A stretch of 64,000 bases of DNA from Mobilicoccus sp032056465 (GTDB taxonomy: Bacteria > Actinomycetota > Actinomycetes > Actinomycetales > Dermatophilaceae). Every line of letters begins with the position of its first letter. Position 1 is the stretch's first letter. Below the pieces are notes generated by a model, which was not told where the DNA came from, made no database searches, and was given only the letters and a program-made list of their open reading frames with translations. Shown piece by piece: positions 1-8,036 of this stretch. A program made the translations under genes and the position numbers. The stretch lies in the NCBI RefSeq assembly GCF_032056465.1, contig NZ_DAMBCL010000009.1. One strand, given 5' to 3'.

Positions 1-1033
1 CGCGGGCGTGGGCCCGCACGACGTGCTCGTCGACTACGTCGACGGCGCGTGCATGGTCCTGCGCCCGGATCTCGCCGGACGGTTCCGGTTCGACGACGTC
101 GCGTTCACCGGCACCGGAGGCTTCGAGGTCGACTTCTGCCACCGGGTGCGTGAGGCGGGGTGGCTCGTCGCGGTCACCGCCGTCGGCGTCGACCGGCACG
201 CCGATCCCGACGACGTCGACGCCACCTTTCGCCAGGCCGCCGCCGTGTGGCAGGGACGCCATGCGCGGTCGGTCGGACTCGGCGCCCTCGAGCACCACGT
301 CGCCCGCCTGGAAGGGACCCACGAGCGCCCCGAACGCTACGGCAGTCTCCCGGTGCCCGGTGGGTCCGAGGCGGCGCGGCTCGAGGTCTCGGAGCGCCAC
401 CATCGCCTCCTCCAAGCGGTCCCACCCACCGCGAGCCGGGTGCTGCACCTCGGCTGCGGAGACGGGACGCTGGGTGCTGCCCTCACCGCGCTCACCGGCG
501 CCGCCGTCACGGGCCTGGACAATGCCGGCGGCCACCTCACGCGGGCCCGCGACGCTCTGCACACGGTGATCGAGGCCGACCTCAACCGACTCTCCGACCT
601 CGACCTCCCCCGGGGTGGCTTCGACGCGATCCTCGCCGTCGACATCCTCGACCGGCTCGTCGACCCCGAGACGAGCCTCGCCGCCCTCCTCCCCGCCCTC
701 GCGCCCGAGGGGGTCGTCGTCGCCGGCGTCCCCAACGTCAAGCACTGGTCGGTGATGCTCCCCCTGCTGTTGCACGACAGGTTCGAGTACCGCGACGCCG
801 GGCTGCTGCACCGCGGCAGCATCCACCTGTTCACGATGGTCGAGGCGCTCGCCATGTTCCGACGCCTCGGACTCGGCCGGGTCGAACCCTGCGGCAGCGA
901 TCGTGTCTCCCTCACCGACCCCGCCCACCTCGACGCCCTCGTCGCCTGCCTCGCCTCCTACGGCACCGACCCCGAGGAGGCCCGCACGATGCTCGAGGTC
1001 TACGAGTACGGCTTCCGGGCCCGCCGGTCCTGA
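1..1033 (+). CDS. C-terminal part of a glycosyltransferase-methyltransferase fusion (5' end outside window)
   Basis: The frame is open from the window edge, so the N-terminus is missing. Counting from the GTG at base 8, residues about 8-65 look like the tail of a family 2 glycosyltransferase (DYVDGACMVLR, then GGFEVDFCHRVREAG). Residues about 115-340 form a class I SAM-dependent methyltransferase: motif I VLHLGCGDG at 145-153, an acidic residue at about 171, and the late PNVKHW segment. Such fusions build and methylate glycans. The genes that follow are a flagellar sigma factor, flgN, fliW and csrA, so modification of flagellin or of a surface glycan is a reasonable inference, not a demonstrated role. 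Transcription probably ends at the hairpin at 1185-1231. The sugar and the acceptor cannot be read from the sequence. Confidence 0.8.
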   Translation, partial: AGVGPHDVLVDYVDGACMVLRPDLAGRFRFDDVAFTGTGGFEVDFCHRVREAGWLVAVTAVGVDRHADPDDVDATFRQAAAVWQGRHARSVGLGALEHHVARLEGTHERPERYGSLPVPGGSEAARLEVSERHHRLLQAVPPTASRVLHLGCGDGTLGAALTALTGAAVTGLDNAGGHLTRARDALHTVIEADLNRLSDLDLPRGGFDAILAVDILDRLVDPETSLAALLPALAPEGVVVAGVPNVKHWSVMLPLLLHDRFEYRDAGLLHRGSIHLFTMVEALAMFRRLGLGRVEPCGSDRVSLTDPAHLDALVACLASYGTDPEEARTMLEVYEYGFRARRS

Positions 1034-1433
1034 CCACTGCGGCGGGCCGTCGCCCGGTCCGGCCGGAGGACCGCGCCGATGCCGACGTGCGCCGGGCACC
1101 GGGCGTACGGGCGAGGGTGAGGCGGGTGCCGCGCGGATCCCCCGAGCGATCGACCGCCCCCTGTCGTCGGCCCTTGACGCTGGAGAAGGCCCCCGCCGGA
1201 CGAGTGGGGAACTCGACCGGCAGGGGCCTTCGACACCGGCCGGGGAAACCGGTGGATTCGACGCCACATGGGGGAATCGGCGCCGAATCGATCGATCGCA
1301 GCTGGGGAGGGCTGCCGATCGACCTGACCCGAGAGGCGAGCTCGACACGATCGTGGAGCTCACACCGTCTGGGATGTCCACGGGACCGCCGGGGCGGCCC
1401 GTCCCCCCATCCTCGACATGGGTCGAGGTCTTG
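1034..1433. other. Convergent intergenic region
   Basis: These 400 bases lie between the end of the glycosyltransferase-methyltransferase gene and the end of the sigma-factor gene on the other strand. Apart from the strong hairpin at 1185-1231 I see no coding signal: open frames here lack the C/G third-position bias of the real genes. Confidence 0.6.
1185..1231. terminator. Long hairpin, bidirectional terminator
   Basis: The left arm begins GAAGGCCCCCGCCGG and continues into CGAGT; the right arm is ACTCG followed by CCGGCAGGGGCCTTC. This gives a stem of about 21 bp with two mismatches around the loop GGGGA. No T tract follows. It sits between convergent genes and could stop both. Confidence 0.75.
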
Positions 1434-2345
1434 TCACCCGATCATGGATGCAGCCGCGGCGGCTTCGTCGGCGGTGGGCATGGACAACCGGTCCCGATAC
1501 GAGGACCGCGCCGCGATCTGCGCGTAATACGCCGCCTTACGCCGCGCCACCGCACCCGTGGGAGCACCACCACCCACACCCGCAGCCACACCCGCACCAC
1601 CAGGCAACATCTCCGGATCCAACTGCGAATTCATCCCATCCCGCAACAACCGCAACGCCTCCGCCCGCATCTGCGAGATCCGCGACTCGGTCACCCCCAA
1701 CTCATCAGCCAACTCCCGCATCGGACGATCCTCGAAGAAACACCCCCGCACCACCGTGGCCAACCGCTGCGGCAACGCCTCGATCGCATCCCGCAGATAC
1801 GCCTGACGCTCCCGCGCCATCAACACCATCTCCGGAGTCGCATCCGTACTCGGCAAGATCGCATCCGCCGCACCCCCACCACCAGACACATCCGTGATCA
1901 CATCCAGGCGCAACACCACCGACGCATGCAGATCAGCATCCAGCCGCTCCAACTCCGCAACCGAACACCCCAACTCCCCCGCCACCTCAGCAGGAGAAGG
2001 ACGCCGCCCCAACGACGCCGCCAACGCATCATGCACCGCATCCCGACGACGCACCTTCGACCGCAACGACCGCGTCGCCCAATCCGCAGACCGCAACTCA
2101 TCCAACAACGCACCACGAATCCGACGCACCGCATACCGCCCGAACGGCACCCCCAACGACGCATCGAAACTCCGCGCCGCCATCGCCAACGCCGCCATCC
2201 CCGCACTCACCAGATCATCAGTGAACACATGACCAGGAAGACGCGCACCAATCGCCCGCACCTCAAAATGCACCAACGGCAGATGCGTCCGACACAACTC
2301 ATCCACGTCGTTACCAGCCCGCTCGGCCACGATTTGCTCGCTCAT
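1434..2345 (-). CDS. fliA: FliA/WhiG-family (sigma-28-like) RNA polymerase sigma factor
   Basis: A 303-residue sigma-70 family protein of the flagellar/sporulation class. Region 2 covers about residues 20-90 and includes GALLDELRSADW, typical of FliA/WhiG. Region 3 follows (RRPSPAEVAGELG), and region 4 with its helix-turn-helix (MRELADELGVTESRISQ) lies at about 190-240. An extra tail of roughly 60 residues follows. I chose ATG 2345 because GGTGGAGG lies just upstream; an in-frame ATG at 2393 has no such site. Known FliA proteins direct late flagellar genes; the adjacent flgN, fliW and csrA support this, although WhiG-like use cannot be excluded. Its codons are unusual for the window: many end in G or T (TTG, GGT, GAT, GTG, TCT, CCT), whereas neighbours use C. 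This suggests recent acquisition or different selection. Confidence 0.85.
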   Translation of the reverse strand: MSEQIVAERAGNDVDELCRTHLPLVHFEVRAIGARLPGHVFTDDLVSAGMAALAMAARSFDASLGVPFGRYAVRRIRGALLDELRSADWATRSLRSKVRRRDAVHDALAASLGRRPSPAEVAGELGCSVAELERLDADLHASVVLRLDVITDVSGGGGAADAILPSTDATPEMVLMARERQAYLRDAIEALPQRLATVVRGCFFEDRPMRELADELGVTESRISQMRAEALRLLRDGMNSQLDPEMLPGGAGVAAGVGGGAPTGAVARRKAAYYAQIAARSSYRDRLSMPTADEAAAAASMIG

Positions 2346-2731
2346 GTCGCCTCCACCTGTCAGACCACCCGGTCCCGCGGTCACACCAGTCACGCTAGAA
2401 AGAGGCTCGACTCACCACAACTCGGCGAGTCACGGGGCGAACGCGCAGGTCAGCGCATTGATAGGACCATTCTTCGACTGGCTCGGACGTCCGCTTAGAT
2501 GCATTCTGAGAGCGTTCTGAACATGTTTTCCGTCAATTGGAACGGGCGTCCAATACGGTCGCCCGGCCTGAACCGCGCTTTTCTCGGGGGGCAAACGACG
2601 GTGCCCGGCGCACACCCTCGTACCGGTTTCGGCCAACCCCGTCGACAGGCCGGAGCGCCGAATCCGAGGCGAAAAGCTCACCTGGTGGGACGCGGTGACG
2701 ATGGGATGGCCGTGAACGAGTCGAGGTACGC
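2346..2731. other. Divergent promoter region between sigma factor and flgN
   Basis: This 386-base non-coding stretch is more A/T-rich than its surroundings and must hold promoters for the sigma gene (minus strand) and for flgN-fliW-csrA (plus strand). I could not find a convincing sigma-28 consensus (TAAA-N15-GCCGATAA). The clearest element is the inverted repeat at 2536-2554. Short open frames here have no family resemblance. Confidence 0.5.
2536..2554. promoter_or_regulatory. Inverted repeat, possible operator
   Basis: ATTGGA and TCCAAT are separated by seven bases (ACGGGCG), making a perfect 6-bp dyad in the low-GC part of the divergent region. The binding protein is unknown and this may be chance. 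Confidence 0.3.
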
Positions 2732-3250
2732 GTGAACGGGTCTGTCGACGCCGCATCGAGCGCGCTCTCCAATCTCTCCGCCGGCCTGTGGCGAATCCAG
2801 GAACTCCTCGAGCTCCTGACCTACCGGCTGGAGGTCCAACACGTCCTCATCGAAACCGGGCGGACGCGATGGATGGGTCGCTCGACCCGCGAGATCGAGG
2901 TCGTCATCGGTGAGATGCGGGAGGCCGAGCTCATGCGCGCCGTCGACGCCGGCCCGGTGTGCGAGTTGCTCGGGCTGGCCGAGGACACCCCCCTCTCCGA
3001 GATCGCCTCCGCGGCACCCCCGCCGTGGGACGACGTGCTCGAGGAGCACCGTGACGCCCTGACGAAGGCGACCCAGGAGCTCTCTCTGCTCAGCCGTTCC
3101 AACAGCGAGATGCTCGAGGCGAGCTATCGAGCGGTCCAGGAGACTCTCGACCGCTTCAACCACTCGTCCCCGTCCTCCACCACGACGTACACCGCCACGG
3201 GTGCGCGAGCGGGCGGTTCGGGACGTCACCTGTTCGACCAGAAGACCTGA
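2732..3250 (+). CDS. flgN: FlgN-family flagellar export chaperone
   Basis: A 172-residue, mostly helical protein starting at GTG 2732 with GAGG-like bases just upstream. The N-terminal half matches the FlgN pattern of actinobacteria: LLELLTYRLEVQHVLIETGRTRW, then the IREVE-like TREIEVVIGEMREAE helix, and an EEHRDAL segment at about residue 105. The polar tail ends in HLFDQKT. FlgN binds the hook-filament junction proteins FlgK and FlgL in the cytoplasm and delivers them to the flagellar export gate (known for the family). Here fliW follows after only 28 bases and no flgK or flgL is present, unlike the usual flgN-flgK-flgL-fliW order I would expect. It probably shares a transcript with fliW and csrA. 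Confidence 0.8.
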   Translation: MNGSVDAASSALSNLSAGLWRIQELLELLTYRLEVQHVLIETGRTRWMGRSTREIEVVIGEMREAELMRAVDAGPVCELLGLAEDTPLSEIASAAPPPWDDVLEEHRDALTKATQELSLLSRSNSEMLEASYRAVQETLDRFNHSSPSSTTTYTATGARAGGSGRHLFDQKT

Positions 3251-3278
3251 TCCACTTCCACTCTGGGGGTTCCACCGG

Positions 3279-3698
3279 ATGAGTACGACCAGCACTCCGA
3301 CCATGTCCACCGAGCAGGTGGAGAGCGTCGATCTGAGCCTGCCCTCGGGGCTCGTGGGCTTCCCGCTCGCGCAGCACTTCCGCCTGTCGGAGACACCGGG
3401 CGGGCTCTACGACATGCAGTGCCTCGACATGCCCGACGTGGGTTTCGTCGTCATCGCACCGAGCCCGTTCTTCCCCGACTACTCGCCGGCGATCGACCCC
3501 GAGACCGCGAGCCGACTCGGCCTCGAGACCGCCGAGGACGCCCTCGTCCTGCTCCTCGTCAACCTCGGTGTCGACGGTGAGCAGCCCGCCGCGAACCTCC
3601 TGGCCCCGGTCGTGGTCAACCGCCACACCAAGGAGGCCGCCCAGGTCGTCCTCACCGATCAGGACTTGCCGTTGCGAGCGACCCTTCAGCTCGACTGA
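3279..3698 (+). CDS. fliW: Flagellar assembly factor FliW
   Basis: A 139-residue protein with the FliW signature GLVGFPLAQHF near the start and the conserved C-terminal block VVNRHTKEAAQVVLTD, then LPLRATLQLD. In Bacillus, FliW binds flagellin and, when free, binds and inactivates the RNA-binding protein CsrA, so flagellin translation is coupled to secretion (established for the family). The csrA gene lies 53 bases downstream, which makes the same partner switch likely here. ATG 3279 is preceded by CTGGGGGT; an in-frame ATG at 3303 is also possible. No flagellin gene is visible in this window, so the controlled message must be elsewhere, probably upstream. Confidence 0.9.
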   Translation: MSTTSTPTMSTEQVESVDLSLPSGLVGFPLAQHFRLSETPGGLYDMQCLDMPDVGFVVIAPSPFFPDYSPAIDPETASRLGLETAEDALVLLLVNLGVDGEQPAANLLAPVVVNRHTKEAAQVVLTDQDLPLRATLQLD

Positions 3699-3751
3699 GC
3701 TGTAGCCTTGCCGGACAACGTTCCTCACTCCCCTCACCCTAAGGAACCGCC

Positions 3752-4021
3752 GTGCTGGTCTTGTCGCGCCGCCCACAGCAGAGCCTTCTCATCGGCCACG
3801 ACGTGGTGGTGACCGTCCTCGAGGTGAACGGCGACACCGTCCGCATCGGGATCAAGGCGCCCGCCGACGTCGACATCCACCGGGAGGAGATCTACCGCGA
3901 CCTGCAGAAGGCCAACCAGGAGGCCTCCACCGCGCAGCCCGGCGCGGCGGCCGCACTGGCGCAACGCATGAGCGCCAAGGGATCGGCGGCCGAGGGCGGC
4001 ACGACGAGCGAGGCACACTGA
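3752..4021 (+). CDS. csrA: Carbon storage regulator / translational repressor CsrA
   Basis: An 89-residue protein beginning MLVLSRRPQQSLLIG, the canonical CsrA N-terminus, with IRIGIKAP-like VRIGIKAPADVDIHREEIY in the middle. Start is GTG 3752 with AAGGA at 3741-3745. CsrA dimers bind GGA motifs in mRNA leaders and block ribosome access; with FliW it controls flagellin output (known for the family). The core ends near residue 55, and the last 35 residues form an Ala/Gly-rich tail, longer than in Bacillus CsrA. It is the last gene of flgN-fliW-csrA and is followed by a strong hairpin. Confidence 0.92.
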   Translation: MLVLSRRPQQSLLIGHDVVVTVLEVNGDTVRIGIKAPADVDIHREEIYRDLQKANQEASTAQPGAAAALAQRMSAKGSAAEGGTTSEAH

Positions 4022-4071
4022 CGCCGCCGGGGGCGCATCGAGGCGAGGAACACCCCTGCCCGTACGTACGT

Positions 4072-4106
4072 GAAGGCCGGTCCACTCTTCGGGTGGGCCG
4101 GCCTTC
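4072..4106 (+). terminator. Hairpin terminator after csrA
   Basis: GAAGGCCGGTCCAC pairs with GTGGGCCGGCCTTC over 14 positions (one G-T wobble) around the loop TCTTCGG. No T tract follows, as is common in this window. Confidence 0.8.
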
Positions 4107-4252
4107 GCCGTGGGGAGGGCGGGTCGCGGGGGACGAGGCCCGAGGGTCTCGGCGATCGTCCCGTCACGGACCCGGCACAGGCGGGATCGGGGCCGACGAC
4201 CGGGGGCACGCCGACCCGGGACGCCACGACCCGCGAGGCCGTCCCCGTCGGG

Positions 4253-4459
4253 TCATCCCCGCGTGGAGGCCTGGTCGAGGAGGGCATGGACCTCGGAGGA
4301 GCGGTAGCGACGGTGACCGCCGAGCGTTCGCAGTGACTGGAGGCGACCGGCGACGGCCCACCGCGTGACGGTCTTGGGATCGACCCGGAACAACGCCGCC
4401 ACCTCGGCCGGCGTCATCAGATAGTCCTCGGTCACGTCGATGTCGTTGGGGTGTGCCAT
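4253..4459 (-). CDS. bldC: BldC-family MerR-like DNA-binding protein
   Basis: A 68-residue protein, the usual BldC length, with the single winged-helix domain LMTPAEVAALFRVDPKTVTRWA and the wing LRTLGGHRRYR. BldC proteins bind direct repeats co-operatively and in Streptomyces delay development; in non-sporulating actinomycetes their targets are unclear. ATG 4459 is chosen because GGAAGG lies about eight bases upstream; a GTG at 4474 would remove that site. The bldC, DUF3073, purM, purF neighbourhood recalls the Streptomyces bldC locus, which supports vertical inheritance. Confidence 0.9.
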   Translation of the reverse strand: MAHPNDIDVTEDYLMTPAEVAALFRVDPKTVTRWAVAGRLQSLRTLGGHRRYRSSEVHALLDQASTRG

Positions 4460-4804
4460 GGCGTCGCCTTCCACGCATGCTGCTCAGCGTCGATACCGTG
4501 TCAGCGTACCGCCCTGCCGGGGGCGGGCATACGGATCGATGTCGACGAGACGAGGACCGGTGCGACCACCGGGCCGCGGGGACGGCACCCTCGACGGGCG
4601 ACGACGTCGCCTCACCGCGTCCACCAGCGGCGCGGCCGGGTCGACCGTGCCGGTTCTCCGATCCTGCGTCGGGCATGTACCGTAGGCCCCACGAAGAAAT
4701 GACATTCCGGAGCCGCTCCGTGACGGCCAGGCGCGCCTCGACCGCGAGGGTGCCCGGCCGTCGTGATGCCGCCCCGGCAGACGACGCGTGAGGGGGTCGA
4801 CGCC
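4460..4804. other. Divergent intergenic region bldC / DUF3073
   Basis: These 345 bases separate two divergent genes and should contain both promoters. A TACCGT hexamer at 4678-4683 could be a -10 element for the plus-strand gene, but no matching -35 is evident. No other structure stands out. Confidence 0.45.
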
Positions 4805-4996
4805 ATGGGGCGCGGCCGAGCTAAAGCCAAGCAGACCAAGGTCGCTCGCGAGCTGAAGTACTTCAGCCCGGACACCGACCTCCGAGCGCTTGAGCGTGAG
4901 CTCCACGGTTCGACGTCGGATCGGGTCGACCGCGAGGTCGACACCGACGACAACGACCACGAGAGCGATGACGAGTGGGGCTCCCCCGAGCGCTGA
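4805..4996 (+). CDS. DUF3073 family small protein
   Basis: A 63-residue charged protein starting MGRGRAKAKQTKVAREL with KYFSPDTDLRALEREL following, the invariant DUF3073 pattern of actinobacteria. The second half is acidic (DREVDTDDNDHESDDEW) and probably disordered. GAGGGGG precedes ATG 4805. Its biochemical function is not known to me; the basic N-terminus suggests nucleic-acid contact, which is only inference. It converges with purM. Confidence 0.85.
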   Translation: MGRGRAKAKQTKVARELKYFSPDTDLRALERELHGSTSDRVDREVDTDDNDHESDDEWGSPER

Positions 4997-5095
4997 GCTC
5001 CGCCCGTTCGATCGAGTCGTCGCGATCCGTCACGCCGCCCGGCGGTGCCCATGTGGGCCTGCCGGGCGACGAGTGTGTCTCCGCCCTGCACGGCA

Positions 5096-5133
5096 TGGAC
5101 GGCCCTGTCCGGCGTGGACGGCCCTGTCCGGCG
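5096..5133. repeat. Two tandem 19-bp repeats
   Basis: The unit TGGACGGCCCTGTCCGGCG is present twice, exactly and without spacing. Each copy contains the small dyad GGAC-N6-GTCC. The array lies in the 190-base convergent gap between the DUF3073 gene and purM and may act as a weak terminator; no T tract follows. Confidence 0.75.
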
Positions 5134-5186
5134 GCTGCGGGTGCCCGGACCCGGGTCTGATCGCGGAGGGCTCGGTGGCGGTGGAC

Positions 5187-6299
5187 TCAGGTGCGGTGGA
5201 CGCCGACGAGCTGAACCGCTCCCCCGTCGACGCCCTTCGCGCCCTGGACGACTTCGGCGTCGGGCCGCGCGGGACTGTCCCCGTCGACGACACGACCGGC
5301 GACCCACGCCGGTAGATCGAGCTGCGCACACCGGTCGAGCGCGGCCTGCGCCTGCTCCTCCGGCAGCACGGCGACGAACCCCACGCCGAGGTTGAGCGTG
5401 CGCTCGAGATCCGCCGTGGGCACCTTGCCGACCGCCTCGACGACGTCGAAGACGGCCGGACGCGTCCACGACCCGCGGTCGACCTCGGCGCGCACCCCGG
5501 CCGGCAGCACCCGCGCGAGGTTCGCCGCGAGCCCACCGCCGGTGACGTGGCTCAGCGCGTGGACGTCGACGCCCTCCGTGCGGATGAGCGCGAGGAGGTC
5601 CTTCGCGTAGACGCGCGTGGGCGTGAGGAGCTCCTCGCCGAGGGTGCGACCGAACTCCTCCACGTGACGCCCGTACCCCCACCCGGCGCGCGAGAACACC
5701 GCGCGCACGAGGGAGTACCCGTTGGAGTGCAGGCCGCTCGAGGCGAGGGCGAGGACGACGTCACCGGGTGCGACGCGCTCCGGCGAGAGGACGTCGTCGT
5801 ATTCGACGACCCCTGTCGCGGCACCGGCACAGTCGTACTCGTCGACCCCGAGCAGCCCGGGGTGCTCGGCCGTCTCGCCGCCGACGAGCGCGACTCCGGC
5901 CTGCTCGCACGCGGCCGCGATGCCCGAGACGATCGCGGCGATCCGTTCGGGCACGACCTTGCCGCAGGCGATGTAGTCGGTCATGAACAGGGGCTCGGCC
6001 CCGCACACGACGATGTCGTCGACGACCATGCCGACGAGGTCGAAGCCGATGGTGTCGTGGACGTCCATCGCCTGGGCGATCGCGACCTTGGTGCCGACGC
6101 CGTCGGTGCTCGTCGCGAGCACGGGCCGCCGCATGTCGCGCAGCGCCGAGGCGTCGAACATCCCCGCGAAGCCGCCGAGACCGCCGAGGACCTCGGGGCG
6201 CTGGGCGCGGGCGACCGAGGCCTTCATGAGCTCGACCGCGCGGTCCCCGGCCTCGACGTCGACGCCCGCGGACGCGTAGGTGAGGGCCTGCTCGCTCAT
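5187..6299 (-). CDS. purM: Phosphoribosylformylglycinamidine cyclo-ligase (AIR synthetase)
   Basis: A 370-residue PurM that closes FGAM to AIR with ATP in de novo purine synthesis, in the cytosol. The sequence starts TYASAGVDVEAGD and shows the family signatures LATSTDGVGTKV near residue 65, the DIVVCGAEPLFMTDY segment, and VGGETAEHPG. Length is slightly above the usual 345 because of a C-terminal extension that ends PDAEVVQGAKGVDGG. The start ATG 6299 overlaps the purF stop as ATGA, so translation is probably coupled to purF upstream. Confidence 0.95.
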   Translation of the reverse strand: MSEQALTYASAGVDVEAGDRAVELMKASVARAQRPEVLGGLGGFAGMFDASALRDMRRPVLATSTDGVGTKVAIAQAMDVHDTIGFDLVGMVVDDIVVCGAEPLFMTDYIACGKVVPERIAAIVSGIAAACEQAGVALVGGETAEHPGLLGVDEYDCAGAATGVVEYDDVLSPERVAPGDVVLALASSGLHSNGYSLVRAVFSRAGWGYGRHVEEFGRTLGEELLTPTRVYAKDLLALIRTEGVDVHALSHVTGGGLAANLARVLPAGVRAEVDRGSWTRPAVFDVVEAVGKVPTADLERTLNLGVGFVAVLPEEQAQAALDRCAQLDLPAWVAGRVVDGDSPARPDAEVVQGAKGVDGGAVQLVGVHRT

Positions 6300-7930
6300 G
6301 CCTGCTGCTCCTGATCGGTGGGTCGCGCCTCGGTGCGGGCACCGGCGGCGCCCTGGGTCGCGAGGACGTCCTCGGCGGTCTGCACGGTGGCGGTGCCGCT
6401 GCGAGGGTGGTCCTCGGCGGGCACGGTGACGGCGGAGGCGTCGGGGTTGCCCGGGAAGAGCGGCGTGATGCCCGGCTCGACGACGTGTTTGCCGAGGGTG
6501 GCGTCGCCGGGCAGCTCCATCGGGTACTCGCCGGTGAAGCACGCGGTGCAGAGCCGTTCGCGGGGCTGGCGCGTGGCGTCGATCATCCCGTCCTCGGAGA
6601 TGTAGCCGAGGGTGTCGGCGCCGATGCTGCGACGGATGTCCTCGACCCCGAGGCCCGTGGCGATGAGCTCGGCACGGGAGGCGAAGTCGATGCCGAAGAA
6701 GCACGGCCACGTGACCGGCGGGGAGGAGATGCGCACGTGGACCTCGGCCGCGCCCGCCTCACGGAGCATCCGCACGAGGGCCCGCTGGGTGTTGCCGCGG
6801 ACGATCGAATCGTCGACGACGACGAGCCGCTTGCCCTTGATGACGTCCCGCAGCGGGTTGAGCTTGAGCCGGATGCCGAGTTGGCGGATCGTCTGGCTGG
6901 GCGCGATGAACGTGCGGCCGACGTAGGCGTTCTTCACGAGGCCCTGCCCGTAGGGGATGCCGGACGCCTCGGCGTACCCGATGGCGGAGGGGATGCCCGA
7001 GTCGGGCGTCGGCATGACGAGGTCCGCCTCGACGGGGTGCTCCCGGGCGAGGGCACGCCCCATCTCGACCCGCGACTCGTAGACGCCACGGTCGTTGATC
7101 GTCGTGTCGGGACGCGCGAGGTAGACGTATTCGAAGACGCAGCCGCGCGGACGGGCCTCGGCGAACCGTCGCGTCCGGAGCCCGTCCTCGTCGATCGCGA
7201 CGAGCTCACCCGGCTCGACCTCACGGACGTAACTCGCCCCGACGATGTCGAGGGCCGCGGTCTCGCTGGCGACGACCCACCCGCGTTCGAGCCGGCCGAG
7301 GACCAGCGGCCTGATGCCCTGGGGGTCGCGGGCGGCGTACAGGGTGTGCTCGTCCATGAACACGAAGCAGAACGCGCCCCGCACCGCGGGCAGCACCTGC
7401 GTGGCCCGCTGTTCGAGGCTCTCGCCGGAGTTCTCCGACAGCAGGGTCGACACGATGGCGGTGTCGCTCGTGTTGCCGCGGCTGAGCTCTCCGCGGCGGG
7501 AGGCCTCGGAGGTGCCGTCGAGCATGTCGCGCAACTCCGGGGTGTTGACGAGGTTGCCGTTGTGGACGAGGGCGATCGTGTCTTCGTCGTCGCCGCCCAA
7601 CGTCGGTTGCGCGTTCTCCCACGTGCTGCCGCCGGTGGTGGAATAGCGCGTGTGCCCGATGGCGACGTGCCCCGTGAGCTGGGACAGGCTCGTCTCGTCG
7701 AAGACCTGGCTCACCAGTCCCATGTCCTTGTAGACGAGCACACGGTGGCCGTCGCTCGCGGCGATGCCGGCGGACTCCTGCCCGCGGTGCTGCAGGGCGT
7801 AGAGCCCGTAGTACGTCAGTTTGGCGACGTCCTCGCCGGGGGCCCAGACGCCGAAGACGCCGCACGCGTCCTGCGGGCCCGCCTCGCCGGGGAGGATGTC
7901 GTGGTTCAGCCGTCCGTCACCGCGTCGCAC
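6296..7930 (-). CDS. purF: Amidophosphoribosyltransferase
   Basis: A 544-residue enzyme that makes 5-phosphoribosylamine from PRPP and glutamine, the first committed purine step. Start GTG 7930 gives a 22-residue propeptide ending GPQDA before Cys23-GVFGV; removal would expose the N-terminal Cys nucleophile, as in Bacillus-type PurF. The PRPP loop VVVDDSIVRGNT is intact. Cysteines in GCVFEY, WPCFFGID and LCTACF match the four ligands of the [4Fe-4S] cluster known in that subtype. An in-frame extension up to 8104 is rich in Arg and Gly and unlike the family. purM follows with an ATGA overlap. A membrane-protein gene and an SCP-like gene lie upstream on the same strand. Confidence 0.95.
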   Translation of the reverse strand: MRRGDGRLNHDILPGEAGPQDACGVFGVWAPGEDVAKLTYYGLYALQHRGQESAGIAASDGHRVLVYKDMGLVSQVFDETSLSQLTGHVAIGHTRYSTTGGSTWENAQPTLGGDDEDTIALVHNGNLVNTPELRDMLDGTSEASRRGELSRGNTSDTAIVSTLLSENSGESLEQRATQVLPAVRGAFCFVFMDEHTLYAARDPQGIRPLVLGRLERGWVVASETAALDIVGASYVREVEPGELVAIDEDGLRTRRFAEARPRGCVFEYVYLARPDTTINDRGVYESRVEMGRALAREHPVEADLVMPTPDSGIPSAIGYAEASGIPYGQGLVKNAYVGRTFIAPSQTIRQLGIRLKLNPLRDVIKGKRLVVVDDSIVRGNTQRALVRMLREAGAAEVHVRISSPPVTWPCFFGIDFASRAELIATGLGVEDIRRSIGADTLGYISEDGMIDATRQPRERLCTACFTGEYPMELPGDATLGKHVVEPGITPLFPGNPDASAVTVPAEDHPRSGTATVQTAEDVLATQGAAGARTEARPTDQEQQA

Positions 7931-8036
7931 GTCGCTCAGTCTTCCACACCGCGCCGGGCCCCCCGACCGGCTCCGAGGCAGCCCCCGCCGGCGGGCGCGC
8001 CCCCGACGACGGCCCGAGACCCACCGGCCGCGGGCG

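Noticed and set aside
160..1527. Long Arg-rich plus-strand open frame
   Set aside because: It overlaps the glycosyltransferase-methyltransferase gene in another frame, lacks family similarity and spans the terminator.
2580..2731. Possible c-di-GMP (GEMM) riboswitch before flgN
   Set aside because: A few fragments (GGCAAAC, GGGACGC) look suggestive, but the order, spacing and the P1 stem of the class are missing.
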